From the NCBI GenBank assembly GCA_037953745.1, contig JBAKBP010003190.1, positions 1 to 64,000 of the forward strand: a stretch of DNA of 64,000 bases, given 5' to 3'. This document shows, one piece after another, positions 22,085 through 32,259 of the stretch. Numbering within the stretch: position 1 is the first letter of the stretch; the number at the start of each line of letters is the position of its first letter. This stretch comes from Lithodes maja (lineage: Eukaryota; Arthropoda; Malacostraca; Decapoda; Lithodidae). Under the pieces are notes generated by a model. The model ran no database searches. It was not told the origin of the DNA and was given only the letters and a program-made list of their open reading frames with translations. The position numbers and the translations under genes were made by a program.

Positions 22085-22924
22085 AACCCGGGAGCTGCGG
22101 GGAGACTCTTAAGAGTTCCCCCGGCGGACTGCGGGAAGACTCTCCTGAGTAAGTAAAATTAAAAATCAACTTTTGACATCGAAAAAAAAATATTTTTTTT
22201 ATTTTTATTTTTTTATTTTTTTATTTTTGTTTGGCCCCTGGGCCATGCAAAATCTCAGTCCTCTACCTCCCCTCCTTCCCCACTTTCCTCCTATCCCTCA
22301 GTTATCACCTATTTTCCCTATTATTCCCTTATTCTGAGGTATATTTTCGTGCTAACATTAGCGAGTTGCAAGCAGGGTGTTGTCATCACTGATGGCAATC
22401 GAGTGCAAGAGAGAGAGAGAGAGTATCGATCGACTGTGTCTCAGTGGCCTTGGGGGAAATTGGCGGGAAGGTAGCTTGCCTCACCCATACATTATACAAC
22501 TCGCGGGCTATATCTCCGATTTTGACCATCCAAACGCTGTTTTCACTCGTTTTATTGTTGTTTCAGGTTAATACCTTTATAATCAACCCATAATAGGCGC
22601 ATATGGATAATTATTAATGCTATTAACCTCTCCGCGGCGCACAGGGGGTTTTCTACAGGGTAAGACTGTGCGCACGTATGATGATTTGGGGACCTATTGC
22701 AAATTTCGATAAAAAGTACATCATCGTGTAGGGAATGTTTGCGGGCATCGGCCCATATATATTTGACCCCCCAAAAAATGTCTGGGGGGGGTGGGGGAAC
22801 GGTCCGTAGTTGAAAAATGTGGAGCGAATGGCACCGCGCGGCTAGATTGTCATCGAGCGGCGAGATTTCCCTGCCGAATATTTACGCGCGCAGGGGATAG
22901 AAGGAGAGGGAGGAGGGGGTGGGT

Positions 22925-23545
22925 TACGGCGTATTATCACGAATATGTCCATTTTTGAGCCCTTTTAGGCTATGTAGAGTATGTATACGTGTGTAGGCCA
23001 CCCATATAACAATGAATATGCCTCATAGTGACCAAAAATTGCAATATATAAGGGAATTATAAGATAATTTGTAGGCGGGAATGAAGATGTGTTGGAGGTT
23101 TGGCGGCAATTTATGAGCTGAGAGTGTGGTTTACGCCATACATATCACGTATATCTTGTACGTAGAGCACTGTCATGCTATAATACAGACTTGTACGTAT
23201 GTATACGTGCCATATATCAAAATATATACCGCATATTGACCAATTCATGCGATATTTACGCACATTATCAAAGAGTTTCTATGCGTGAACCAAGGTGTGA
23301 GTGAGTTGTGCTGGGAATGAAAGGGGGAGAGGGTGTGTTACGCCATACATATCACGTAAATCTTGTATTTAGAGCACTGTCATGCTATAATAAAGACGTG
23401 TACGTATGTAGGCGTCCCATATAACAAGGAATATACCGCATATAGCCCAATTGATGCGATATTTACGCAAATTGTGAATGTGTTTCTAGCACACGGAAGC
23501 CTGAAAGGGTGGGTTGGGGGTGGGTGGGTGGGAGGGAGGGAGGGA
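22925..23545. repeat. Three degenerate ~207-bp subterminal repeats of X'
   Basis: Copies start near 22925, 23133 and 23339. They share TACGCCATACATATCACGTA (copies 2 and 3), GAGCACTGTCATGCTATAAT, the CGTACGTATGTA-type words, ATACCGCATAT and GCGATATTTACGCA. Position near the 3' terminus suggests possible transposase-binding or structural repeats. Copy 1 is the most diverged. Confidence 0.7.
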
Positions 23546-24576
23546 GGCATGCAGGGGTGCAGGGAGGGAGTGAGTGAGTCATCAAGAGAAGGAAGGCAGG
23601 CAGATCTCTAGATAGATAACCAGATGTGTGACAATTGTGAAGGCGCCCGAGGCGTATGGATGCTTGGGATTTTGAACCTTGTCTTCCAGGTGTCTGGTGT
23701 TTGTTGCCACCAAGAGTTTTACAATAACATGAGTCAGGAATGGAGAGAGAGAGAGAGAGAGATAGATAGAAACTGAGACATGCGTATGTCGTACGTATAA
23801 ATGGACTTCAGAATTGCATTTTTATGCAAGCAGACATTGCATTTTAGACACATGTGAAGTACCACAGAAACATGTAGGCCATTGACTGTCAATAAAGTAC
23901 TATATTATAGACCACCAGCGACGGTGGTCAATAAACACGTGCAGATTGCCTTTTGCGATAAAGGGCTAAATATAGAATGGTGTCTCCTTACACTTGCGAA
24001 AGGGTAGATTGCCACCAGAGAAACGTTTACTTATTTATTTCCAAGTAATATGCAATCTAAATGTATATTCGAGACTTACTGCAATTATTTGTATGACAGT
24101 CATGACTATGTATAATCCAATATACGCGCGTAGGCGAGACATAAGAAAGCTGGTTGAGCAATTTACGACACCCACACAGTTATTATTCTTTTTTATTTAC
24201 AATATTATACAATACAAATGTATTTGTGAAGAGTATTTTATCCATTATTGTATTTATACAAATTTTGTTCCCAGACAGAGCTGCTGTGGCTGGTGTAGCT
24301 GGGGCATAAAGGGAGCGGCAAGGGTCACCGCTTGACCGTGTGAAAATGAGTGGAGTCGCACTGAGAGGGGCAATTTTGCTGAATGTTTTGGCAATTTTGG
24401 ACAGAATAAAGTTATATAATTACTAATTCTTGACAGAGACAAACTTTCATAAACCTTGGCATGATATAATTGATAATCCCATCAATTTACAAATGTAAAT
24501 TGGTGGGATAATTCATTTTTTTTTGTATATTGTCATTTCGATTGTAGACACGAAGTTTTGAGTGATATTTGGTATG

Positions 24577-24658
24577 AGCTCCTGTGGCATGGTTGGTAAG
24601 GTCGCAGACTGGAAAACTCAAAGTGTGCTAGGGTTGTGTGATCGAATCCAGGAGGGGG
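24577..24658 (+). mobile_element. tRNA-like SINE head
   Basis: An 82-nt tRNA-like sequence. The acceptor-like arms CTCCTG and CAGGAG can pair, an A-box match TGGCATGGTTGG is at about 24585, and a B-box-like GATCGAATCC is at about 24640. It is followed by a short tail region without a clear end. It may be a degenerate tRNA pseudogene or the head of a tRNA-derived SINE; there is no intact anticodon arm I can name. Confidence 0.55.
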
Positions 24659-25129
24659 TTATGGGGAAGGTTTTATATTGTCTAGAACATTTTTGATAAA
24701 AAAATTTGTTTACAAGATCATGCCATTGTATTCAATAAATATGAAATATTCATAGAATATATCATATTGTAAGAATACAATGACATGACCTTGTTTTTTT
24801 TTTATTATTGTTTTTTTTTATTATCTTAGTAGGTTTGACAGGATTTGTTGAAACATATTTATTTTTGTACAATTCATTTGAGGTAAGAAAATAATTATAT
24901 ACACATGACTTTGGCTAATAACAAACATATATATTGATATAATAAAAAAATAAGGCATATTACATGTAAATATTTGAAACTTATAAACTAAATAATGAAA
25001 CATACAATTATATAATGTAAAAGCTATATCACAGGGACATCTTTGGAACTTATACATTATATAATATATATGTTACATTATGAGGTAGCGTGATCAATTA
25101 GGTCAGGTCAGGTAAGGTAGGGCGCGAGT

Positions 25130-25250
25130 CCAGGACAGGGCTGGGCAGGGGCGAGTCCAGGGCAGGGCAGGGCAGGGCAGGGCAGGGCAGGGCAGGGCAG
25201 GGCAGGGCAGGGCAGGGCAGGGCAGGGCAGGGCAGGGCAGGGCAGGGCGA
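25130..25250. repeat. (GGGCA)n pentanucleotide array
   Basis: About 18 near-perfect GGGCA units from about 25157 to 25247, ending a few bases before the transposase stop codon on the minus strand. Runs of GGG at regular spacing could form G-quadruplexes on the plus strand. Confidence 0.9.
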
Positions 25251-25253
25251 CAC

Positions 25254-28200
25254 TCAAAATTTTTTGAAGGTGTGGTAGTCCCTGAAGCACTCGCCCATGC
25301 AGAGTGGAACTTTGCACTCTGCGCACATTGAGGTGACTCTTTTTGGGACATGGGGTTTCCTGACACTGGAGCTGCAGACGATGCACTGCACCTGCCTGTG
25401 ACGAGTGCCAATCACCTCGGTGCTGATCAGGTAGTGTCTTTGGACACCCACCTGCACTCGGTCAGGAACGTGATCCCCACGCCATGCCGTACGTCTGTGA
25501 GTGGTGGTGCCATACTTCTCCAGGAGTTGGTATGAGACGTTGTACACGAACTCCCGGAATTTCAGCTTCTGGTTTGGGGACATATCCTTCTTCACCAACC
25601 ACAAGTTGTAGGCGTTGAGCATCGTGATATCAACTAGGTGGAGGAAGAGCTTGTGATACCACTTCACAGTCTTCCTCAGACACTCAACGCCTGACAGCTG
25701 ACAGTCAGACTTGTCCACCAGGCGCATGTTCTTAGTGTAGTCCACTACCATGTCGGGCTTGTAGATGGTCTTCCTGGTTCTGTAGTGGATTTTGCCAGAA
25801 TCCACCTGGGCACCTGTGTGGACGGTGGAAAGCAGGTGGACGTCTCGCTTATCCTTCCACTTCAGGGCTATCACTTTCCCACACTTTTCGAGCTGCTTGT
25901 ATTTCTGCCCCTTTCGTCGCCTTCTTCGCACATGCCTCTCGCGGTGTTCCTGGGCCAGGTCGTCTTCTGAAGGTGTGTCACTGGAGGAGGCATCTGTGAG
26001 AGGAATGACATCACCTGTGAATTTTGGCATAAACTTTCTTGTCTTTCTGACAGTCCCACATGACCCCGTTTGGTTGTCATGAAGAAACTGGCAGAGAGCA
26101 GGAGAAGTATACCAGTTGTCAGTGTAGATGATGTGGCCTTTGCCCAGGTAAGGTGCCAACATTTTCCTGACGATGGCACCTGACATGCCCATGGGGTCAT
26201 TGGCAGCGGCTTTCGGGATGTCAATGTCAGTGCCTGTGTACACGATCATGTCAAGCACTATTCCAGTTTCGCAGTCACACAAAACGAAGAGCTTGATTCC
26301 GAACCTATGCCTTTTCAAGGGGATATACTGTTTGAAAACAAGACGTCCTTTGAAGAGCACGAGCGACTCGTCAATCACCAAATTGAGGAAGGGGTAAAAG
26401 TATTTCCTAAACCTCTCCAACAACATGGTGAACACAGTCCGAACTTTCCATATCCTGTCAATCCTGTTAGGATTTTCGTTGTCTGCAAAGTGCATAAATC
26501 TTAGCAGCAACAAAAATCTGTCACGAGTCATGAACTTATTGAAAGTTGGGGTGGCGATGAGAGGGTCGTGCTTCCAATAGTGTTGCAACACATGCTTCTT
26601 GATCAGAGGCATGAGGAACAACAAGGCAAAGAACGTCATAAATTCTTCCACAGTCGTATCCACCCAGCCTCGTATTCTCGCTTTTGGAGAAAGGACGTCC
26701 AATCGGCCAAACACCCACCTGTAGTAGGCGTTTGTTTGGGCAACGATGAACGTCATTACCTCAAAAGCGAAAAAAGCGAGGAAAAAGTCGCTTTCGTTCG
26801 CGTGCTCGTCACAGGGCCAGTCGTCAGTTGTACCTGACGTCCCAGGATTGAACTGGGGCACGTCAGGTACAAAATTGACCCCGTCAGACCAATCGAACGA
26901 AGGCAAGCCAGGGATCGGAATGTCGTCTGCGTCTGCTTCATCGTCTGAAATATCGCTTCCATGGTCGCGATACAGCACTTGATCATCATCACCCTCCTCT
27001 TCACTGGACAGACGATGACCTTCCTCATTTTCGTCGCCGACGTCTGACTCACTCCCACTGTCCACTCCCAAATCCCCCCACCCTTGGTCCCGTGCTAGGT
27101 CTTCGTCGTCAAAACCTTGGCTGCCAATGTCCTGCGAATCACCATCAAACAGCAGGGCGCCATATTTTGATGGTGTCAGAGTTTTCCGGGTAATTTTTGC
27201 ACGCGAGGGTGTCTTATGGACAGGGACAGCAGAGGTGGCGGTAGGGGCGGCGGCAGAGGCGGCGGCAGAGGCGGCGGCAGGGGCAGCAGTGGTGCGTGGC
27301 CTTGATGGCAAGATGATGGTGGTGCCTGTCGCCCTTCTCTCTGTTCCTTGGGCAGGGGCGGCAGGGGCGGCAGGGGCAGCAGGGGCAACAGGGGCAACAG
27401 GGGCAGCAGGGGCAACAGGGCCACCAGGGACAGCAGGGCCAGCAGTCGCTTTCCCTCTCCCTTTCCCCTTCCCCTTCCCCTTCCCCTTCCCTGTTCCTTG
27501 GGCAGGGGCGGCAGGGGCAGCAGGGGCGGCAGGGGCAGCAGGGGCGGCAGCGGCAGCCGGGCCAGGGGCGGCGGCGGCAGCTGGGCCAGGGGCGGCGGCT
27601 GGTGGTGGTGGTGGTGGTAGGGGCACTGTGGCTGGCGTACGGGATCTTTTCCCTACGCCCGTGCCTTTAATTTTTCCTGCCCCCGCAGGTTTTGCAGCCC
27701 TAGGGCGGCCTCCTGCGTCGCTGGCAGGGGCAGCAGGGGCGGTAGCGGCAGTCGGGCCAGGGGCGGCGGCGGCAGCCGGGCCAGGGGCGGCGGCTGGTGG
27801 TGGTGGTGGTGGTGGTAGGGGCACTGTGGCTAGCGTACGGGATCTTTTCCCTACGCCCGTGCCTTTAATTTTTCCTGCCCCCGCAGGTTTTGCAGCCCTA
27901 GGGCGGCCTCCTGCGTCGCTGGCAGGGGCAGCAGGGGCGGCAGCGGCAGTCGGGCCAGGGGCGGCGGCGGCAGCCGGGCCAGGGGCGGCGGCTGGTGGTG
28001 GTGGTGGTGGTGGTAGGGGCACTGTGGCTGGCGTACGGGATCTTTTCCCTACGCCCGTGCCTTTAATTTTTCCTGCCCCCGCAGGTTCTGCAGCCCTAGG
28101 GCGGCCTCCTGCGTCGCTGGTACCGGTGGCAGGGGTGGCAGGGGTGGCAGTGGTGGTAGTGGTGGTGGTAGTGGTTGTTGCAGTGGCCTGGGTCGTGGTG

Positions 28201-28421
28201 GCAGTGTCACGAAAGACCAATGACCTCTGTGCCATTGCCCTGCTTGCACGTGTTTTCCGTGCTTTGGGTGCTGGTGTTTCGTCCTCCGAGCTGTAGGGCG
28301 TGTCGTACTGGTAGCTAGGGTCTTTGGCAGCCACCCTCTGCCTTCCACGGCGGCTAACACCACCAGAAGGAGGGCTGGTTGTGTCATCAGGGAGCGAGCG
28401 TGAGGGACGTGTGGGCTCCAT
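25254..28421 (-). CDS. piggyBac-like transposase with expanded N-terminus
   Basis: An uninterrupted 1055-codon frame from ATG at 28421. Residues 1-420 are low complexity: Thr-rich, then three ~66-aa repeats (SDAGGRPRAAKPAGAGK, then a poly-Pro/Ala stretch), then Gly-Lys and Ala/Pro repeats. An acidic segment (about 430-540) follows. The DDE_Tnp_1_7 catalytic domain runs from about 560 to 970 with the expected acidic residues in VIDESLVLFKGR (D near 682), YTDNWYTS (D near 768) and RLVDKSD (D near 901). A Cys/His-rich C-terminal zinc domain (CIVC...CAEC...CMGEC) binds the ends in known family members. It would cut and paste DNA at TTAA in the nucleus. Most piggyBac proteins have about 600 residues, so the N-terminal expansion is unusual. 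The frame appears intact. Confidence 0.93.
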   Translation of the reverse strand: MEPTRPSRSLPDDTTSPPSGGVSRRGRQRVAAKDPSYQYDTPYSSEDETPAPKARKTRASRAMAQRSLVFRDTATTTQATATTTTTTTTTTATPATPATGTSDAGGRPRAAEPAGAGKIKGTGVGKRSRTPATVPLPPPPPPPAAAPGPAAAAAPGPTAAAAPAAPASDAGGRPRAAKPAGAGKIKGTGVGKRSRTLATVPLPPPPPPPAAAPGPAAAAAPGPTAATAPAAPASDAGGRPRAAKPAGAGKIKGTGVGKRSRTPATVPLPPPPPPAAAPGPAAAAAPGPAAAAAPAAPAAPAAPAAPAQGTGKGKGKGKGKGRGKATAGPAVPGGPVAPAAPVAPVAPAAPAAPAAPAQGTERRATGTTIILPSRPRTTAAPAAASAAASAAAPTATSAVPVHKTPSRAKITRKTLTPSKYGALLFDGDSQDIGSQGFDDEDLARDQGWGDLGVDSGSESDVGDENEEGHRLSSEEEGDDDQVLYRDHGSDISDDEADADDIPIPGLPSFDWSDGVNFVPDVPQFNPGTSGTTDDWPCDEHANESDFFLAFFAFEVMTFIVAQTNAYYRWVFGRLDVLSPKARIRGWVDTTVEEFMTFFALLFLMPLIKKHVLQHYWKHDPLIATPTFNKFMTRDRFLLLLRFMHFADNENPNRIDRIWKVRTVFTMLLERFRKYFYPFLNLVIDESLVLFKGRLVFKQYIPLKRHRFGIKLFVLCDCETGIVLDMIVYTGTDIDIPKAAANDPMGMSGAIVRKMLAPYLGKGHIIYTDNWYTSPALCQFLHDNQTGSCGTVRKTRKFMPKFTGDVIPLTDASSSDTPSEDDLAQEHRERHVRRRRRKGQKYKQLEKCGKVIALKWKDKRDVHLLSTVHTGAQVDSGKIHYRTRKTIYKPDMVVDYTKNMRLVDKSDCQLSGVECLRKTVKWYHKLFLHLVDITMLNAYNLWLVKKDMSPNQKLKFREFVYNVSYQLLEKYGTTTHRRTAWRGDHVPDRVQVGVQRHYLISTEVIGTRHRQVQCIVCSSSVRKPHVPKRVTSMCAECKVPLCMGECFRDYHTFKKF
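27600..28130. repeat. Three ~199-bp in-frame repeats inside the transposase gene
   Basis: Copies begin near 27620, 27818 and 28019 at the GGGGCACTGTGGCT segment. Each encodes one GGRPRAAKPAG-Lys-rich-poly-Pro-poly-Ala module on the minus strand. High similarity indicates recent expansion. Confidence 0.85.
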
Positions 28422-28738
28422 GACTAGTGCTTGGTTACTGGCGCGGTGGTGCTTGCACGAGTGCGGGGAGAGCGTTTGGCGGGGTGGTATCGAGAGTTGA
28501 CACGTAGTACTATATCCACACCAATTTTCAGCCGCCTGACTATTAACGCGCGGTTTTGGTACGCGTTCAAAAGCGTTACTCTGGAGAGTCTTCCCGCAGT
28601 CCGCCGGGGGAACTCTTAAGAGTCTTCCCGCAGCTCCCGGGTTAATGGTACAATGAATATTTTAGTGACGGAAACACCTCAAATACGTCAGCACAGGGGG
28701 ACGTTTTCAATTACCCCCGTGCGCACTTCAGAGGTTAA

Positions 28739-29094
28739 TAAATACCAAAAAAAAAAAAAATCCTTGAAAATTGCTGTGGTCCGGATTCTTTATATTGACC
28801 CTAGCTTTCTCTAAAAGGGAGGAAGCCGGTACAAAGGCGTGGCTGGGGTAGGAATCCCCTGCCGAGTGCCAACCACATAAGAAGAAGAAGAAGACTGACA
28901 GTTCGCTGACAGTAGCCTACAGTCTACTGCCAGCTGTTGAGGATTTAACCACAAGATTATTAGTAGTATGTAGCCTAGTAGGGTTGTTATACTGTTGTGA
29001 TATAACAGTAATGGGATAAGATGATGGTAAATTTCACCTAGGCCTAGGCCTACGAGCAAAACAAAAAATTAGGCTATTGTAGGCCTAGGCCTAT
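28739..29094. other. Spacer, no gene seen
   Basis: Starts with an A-run (about 28748-28761), then unique-looking sequence rich in AGGCCTAGGCCT words towards the right. No gene. Confidence 0.4.
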
Positions 29095-29435
29095 TTAACA
29101 GGAAGGCACGACGAGGTAAATGATGTGGTATAGGCTAGGCCTAGGCTAGGTGGCAATAGGCCTATGCGGAAATAGATTATAAGGGCATTCCGCCCCCTCT
29201 GACAAAAGTCGGAAAAACTAAATAAGATGGTCACCAATTTTCCCATGGATTTTTTTATTTTTCCCTGTTAGTTTTCATCAATATATAGTGTTTGGAAATA
29301 ATTACAACCCTCGGCGAAACCGTTTTCCCCATTATACAACGATCTTAAGACACGCCGCCCGATAGTGGGGAGGGCTATGAAGTACAGGGAAAATGAGGGG
29401 TTAAATGCGTAAAACGGCGATTAAAACGTATTTTA

Positions 29436-29870
29436 GCAAAACTTGGCTCGGGTTTTAAGGTATTTCTAAGGCCTAAAACCCAATATTTCGAAAACCCGAG
29501 CCAAGTTTTGGCCAAAGCTGGCTCGGATTTTGAGAGTTTGTAGACAACAAAATGACAGTAACCTCATTTAGAAATTTGGCTCAGGTTTCCCGAAATTGCA
29601 AAGGCATAAAACCCGAGTTTTGGAAAACCCGAGCCAAGTTTTGGCAAAACTTGGCTCGGATTTTGCGAATTTTAAGAGTAAACAAATTACAGTAACCTAA
29701 TTTAGAATTTTGGCTCATGTTTCCCTAAATTGCAAACCCCAAAACGCATTATTTTGGAAAACCCGAGCCAATTTTTGGCAAAACTTTGATCGTATTTTGA
29801 GAATCGAAAAAGACTAACTACATGTCGGAAATCGGCTCATGATTTCCCTAATTGCAAAGCCATATAACCA
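29436..29870. repeat. Left hairpin array (AAAACCCGAGCCAAG motif)
   Basis: At least four occurrences of AAAACCCGAGCCAAGTTTT or its inverse (29436, 29491, 29620, 29758), often as a pair separated by a few bases, giving stem-loops of about 17 bp. The array mirrors that at 33226-33725. Confidence 0.75.
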
Positions 29871-30365
29871 GATTTATCGAAAACTTAGCACTTATTTAAA
29901 TCATAAATATCCAGTAACATAGACCTAGTACATTGGATACAAGCCTAACCCACACCTAACGCCTACAATGTGTCCGTAGTAGGCCTACGTGGGATACAAC
30001 ATGGCGGTTGGGCCGGCGCCCATTTAGTAGCCTACCGGTATTCGGCCGTATCTGTAAATACGAATGCGAGGAACTTCGAGCGAATTCCTGATCGAGCGGA
30101 TGCACAATCCAATCTAATTAACCTAACCTAACCTAACCTAAATGCGCCTCCGCTCGAATATGAATTCGCTCGAAGTGTCCAGATACCGTAAATACTACCG
30201 CAATTACGAATCTTGTTTCTGAAACCTAGTACTGTATATTAACTTAACCAAACAACCCAACCTATCGACAGAGATGGGCAGGTGGAGTGGACTAAAAAGC
30301 TGGTGGACAGACCTCGGGAGACAGGTGAAAATAGCGTGTGTACGAATCGGTGCCGTCTATAGGAA

Positions 30366-30480
30366 GGTATTGACAACCATGTTTCGACAAAATTCCATTT
30401 TAGTACCATATATTTTTATTAGGTTTTGCCGAGGCTTAAAACACATTTTCATATTATGTTTAGAGCATATAAAATCCATA
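30366..30480. repeat. Dispersed repeat, same family as 42203-42400
   Basis: Shares GTATTGACAACC, TTTTAGTACCATA, TTAGGTTTTGCCGAGG and ACACATTTTCATAT with two tandem copies at 42203-42400. No coding content. Confidence 0.7.
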
Positions 30481-30551
30481 TGTGTGTTCAAATATTGCAA
30501 AATAATTGGTGACCAACTTATTTAGTTATACTCAAAAGTCTATCACTCTAG

Positions 30552-30690
30552 GATAATATTCAAGGACACTAGTGCCACCTTATGAGAAACAATTTATTAA
30601 TGAAAATAGGCACCAATAGATTCGCCATATTTTTCTCATTATAGTCCGCATGGAGGATTTTCGTTATCAACACATTGAACAAATACTCAC
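30552..30690. repeat. Dispersed repeat, second copy at 55747-55868
   Basis: Shares TTCAAGGACACTA, GAAACAATTTATT, CGCCATATTTTTCTCATTAT and GCATGGAGGA. Both copies have the same orientation. Unknown family. Confidence 0.75.
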
Positions 30691-31113
30691 TTACAGCCGA
30701 AAATCTAAGTAAAAAATGTAAACATCGTCTTGTGCTGTCTTGATTTCGGTCGGTTCAAGCATTGCGTCGAACCCCTTCGAATACCTCCGTCCTCCGGCTC
30801 CGCCCGGGCTTTTTAAAACCTAATATCTTACGAATGCCGCGAATTCACCACGCTCAATATTGTGCTTCAACACGTTCTGTATATATTTGGAGGCGACTAT
30901 AAACACTTGTAATATTGTTGCAAGACCTCAATATTAATAATGCACGATAATACCACACTTCTCTCTAGATTGTCACAAACATATAGCAATAATACACTAT
31001 CCTGAAATCATAAGTAGTGTTATTGGAACACCATCAGCTGATCATACATCAGAACCAGCTGATACGTCACGACCAGGTGAACACACTGTCAGACCCGGGT
31101 TTGTTGAACAAAG

Positions 31114-32046
31114 ATGGCTCTTGAGTGTGAAGGCTGCTCTAAGAATATTGGTGAACTACACCTAGCCTTACAAAACAGGGACGATCTGTGGGAGTTTCTT
31201 GCGGCCCACAATCTGGTGAAAAGGTCTGTGAAGTGTGACAGCTGTGGTGCCGATTTAAAAGTTAATGATAACAACAGATGGAACTGTGATAAAGTTACCA
31301 GAGTACCTCACGGGAAACACGTGAGGAAAGGCAGGTGCAGGTTTGACGTCGGGGCTAAGATCGGCACCTTCTTTGAAAATGCCAAGTTAGAGTTTTTAAA
31401 AATCATTCTTATTTGTTATTGTTACTCGGCTAATTTGGGGACATATGACCGTGTAGCCCTCGAGTGCCGCGTGTCAAAACAAACACTCGTCGATTGGTAT
31501 TCCTTCTGCCGTGAAGTAACGATTCATTATTGCATTGACCACTGTGACAAATTAGGGGGCCCAGGAAAAGACGTCGAAATTTATGAGGCAAAGTTTGGAC
31601 AAAGGAAATATCATAGGGGACGGGTCATTGAGGGACAGTGGGTTTTTGGGGCCTTTGAAAGAGGGTCCAAAAAGGTGTTTCTGGTGGCTGTGGAAAATAG
31701 AAAAAAAGATACATTAGTGAACATTATCAAGGAGTGGATTTTGCCAGGTACGCATATCCACTCCGATTGTTGGGCCTCCTACAACACTCTTTCCCTGGAA
31801 GGCTATACACACACCACGGTAAACCACTCGCAACATTTCGTGGACCCCGACACTGGATCTCATACCCAAAACGTCGAGAGGAACTGGAGGACTGTTCGTG
31901 AAAAGGTCCCACGGTTTGGACGCAAGGAGGAACACTTTGAAGGGTACTTGTCACTCTTCCTTTTCCATAAGGCCTTTCCGGATCCAGCAACACGATTGCA
32001 CCACTTTCTTCTCCTTGCGGCTAAACTTTATCCTCCTACACATTAA
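31114..32046 (+). CDS. Merlin-superfamily (ISXO2-like) transposase, catalytic Asp replaced
   Basis: An uninterrupted 310-codon frame. The N-terminal 100 residues contain CxxC pairs (CEGC, CDSC) and a WNC...RCR block, as in the zinc-binding part of this family. The ISXO2-like domain (about 150-290) shows KFGQRKYHRGR, GQWVFGAFERGSKKVFLV, WILPGTHIHSDCWASY, TVNHSQHFVDP and HTQNVERNW. The second Asp (HSDCW) and the final acidic residue (QNVERNW) are present. The first catalytic position reads VEIYEAKFG, where the family has VEIDE: codon TAT at 31582-31584 (residue 157). That should abolish DNA cleavage unless the neighbouring Glu substitutes. The frame is otherwise intact, so the change is recent, tolerated, or marks a repurposed DNA-binding protein. 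Confidence 0.9.
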   Translation: MALECEGCSKNIGELHLALQNRDDLWEFLAAHNLVKRSVKCDSCGADLKVNDNNRWNCDKVTRVPHGKHVRKGRCRFDVGAKIGTFFENAKLEFLKIILICYCYSANLGTYDRVALECRVSKQTLVDWYSFCREVTIHYCIDHCDKLGGPGKDVEIYEAKFGQRKYHRGRVIEGQWVFGAFERGSKKVFLVAVENRKKDTLVNIIKEWILPGTHIHSDCWASYNTLSLEGYTHTTVNHSQHFVDPDTGSHTQNVERNWRTVREKVPRFGRKEEHFEGYLSLFLFHKAFPDPATRLHHFLLLAAKLYPPTH

Positions 32047-32259
32047 GGTACAAACTCATATTGTTTTGTCTAATAGTGGTTAGGGTTTGGGGTTTACGTT
32101 CATGACAAGGGATTGCTACTTACGTTATTTAGCATTTTTAGTTTATTTTTTTTAAATAATTAGGTTGGATTGTTTATTACGTTAATATTAGTCTCACAAA
32201 CAAGATTCGTACTTGCGGTATTATTTACAAATGCTTATTATCGCATTATGCGCTTTTTA

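Larger units (their letters stand above)
22627..28641 (-). mobile_element. Autonomous piggyBac-like element X', nested in MITE X
   Basis: The element is flanked by TTAA at 22623-22626 and 28642-28645. Read on the minus strand it begins CCCGGGAGCTGCGGGAAGAC, as X does on the plus strand, and ends in GAGG, as X does. It is therefore inserted in inverse orientation inside its own MITE. It carries one transposase gene (25254-28421, start about 220 bp from the 5' end) and a long 3' region holding a G-rich pentamer array, a tRNA-like SINE and three ~207-bp subterminal repeats. Confidence 0.82.
22087..28734 (+). mobile_element. piggyBac-type MITE X, split by element X'
   Basis: X consists of 22087-22622 and 28646-28734, about 630 bp in total, flanked by TTAA at 22083-22086 and 28735-28738. 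It begins CCCGGGAGCTGCGGGG and ends GCGCACTTCAGAGG. The same unit without the internal insertion is at 46505-47133, where the sequence runs GCTATTAATGGTAC straight through. X therefore received X' at an internal TTAA. It has no coding capacity and shares its termini with X', so it is probably a deletion derivative. Confidence 0.8.

Noticed and set aside
27127..28296. 389-aa open frame on the plus strand opposite the piggyBac transposase
   Set aside because: It is the mirror of the GC-rich repeats encoding Pro/Ala on the other strand; low complexity and no domain.
22087..28641. One piggyBac element with ~60-bp inverted repeats
   Set aside because: The uninterrupted X copy at 46505-47133 and the second TTAA pair show two nested elements in opposite orientation; the apparent repeats are the same end used twice.
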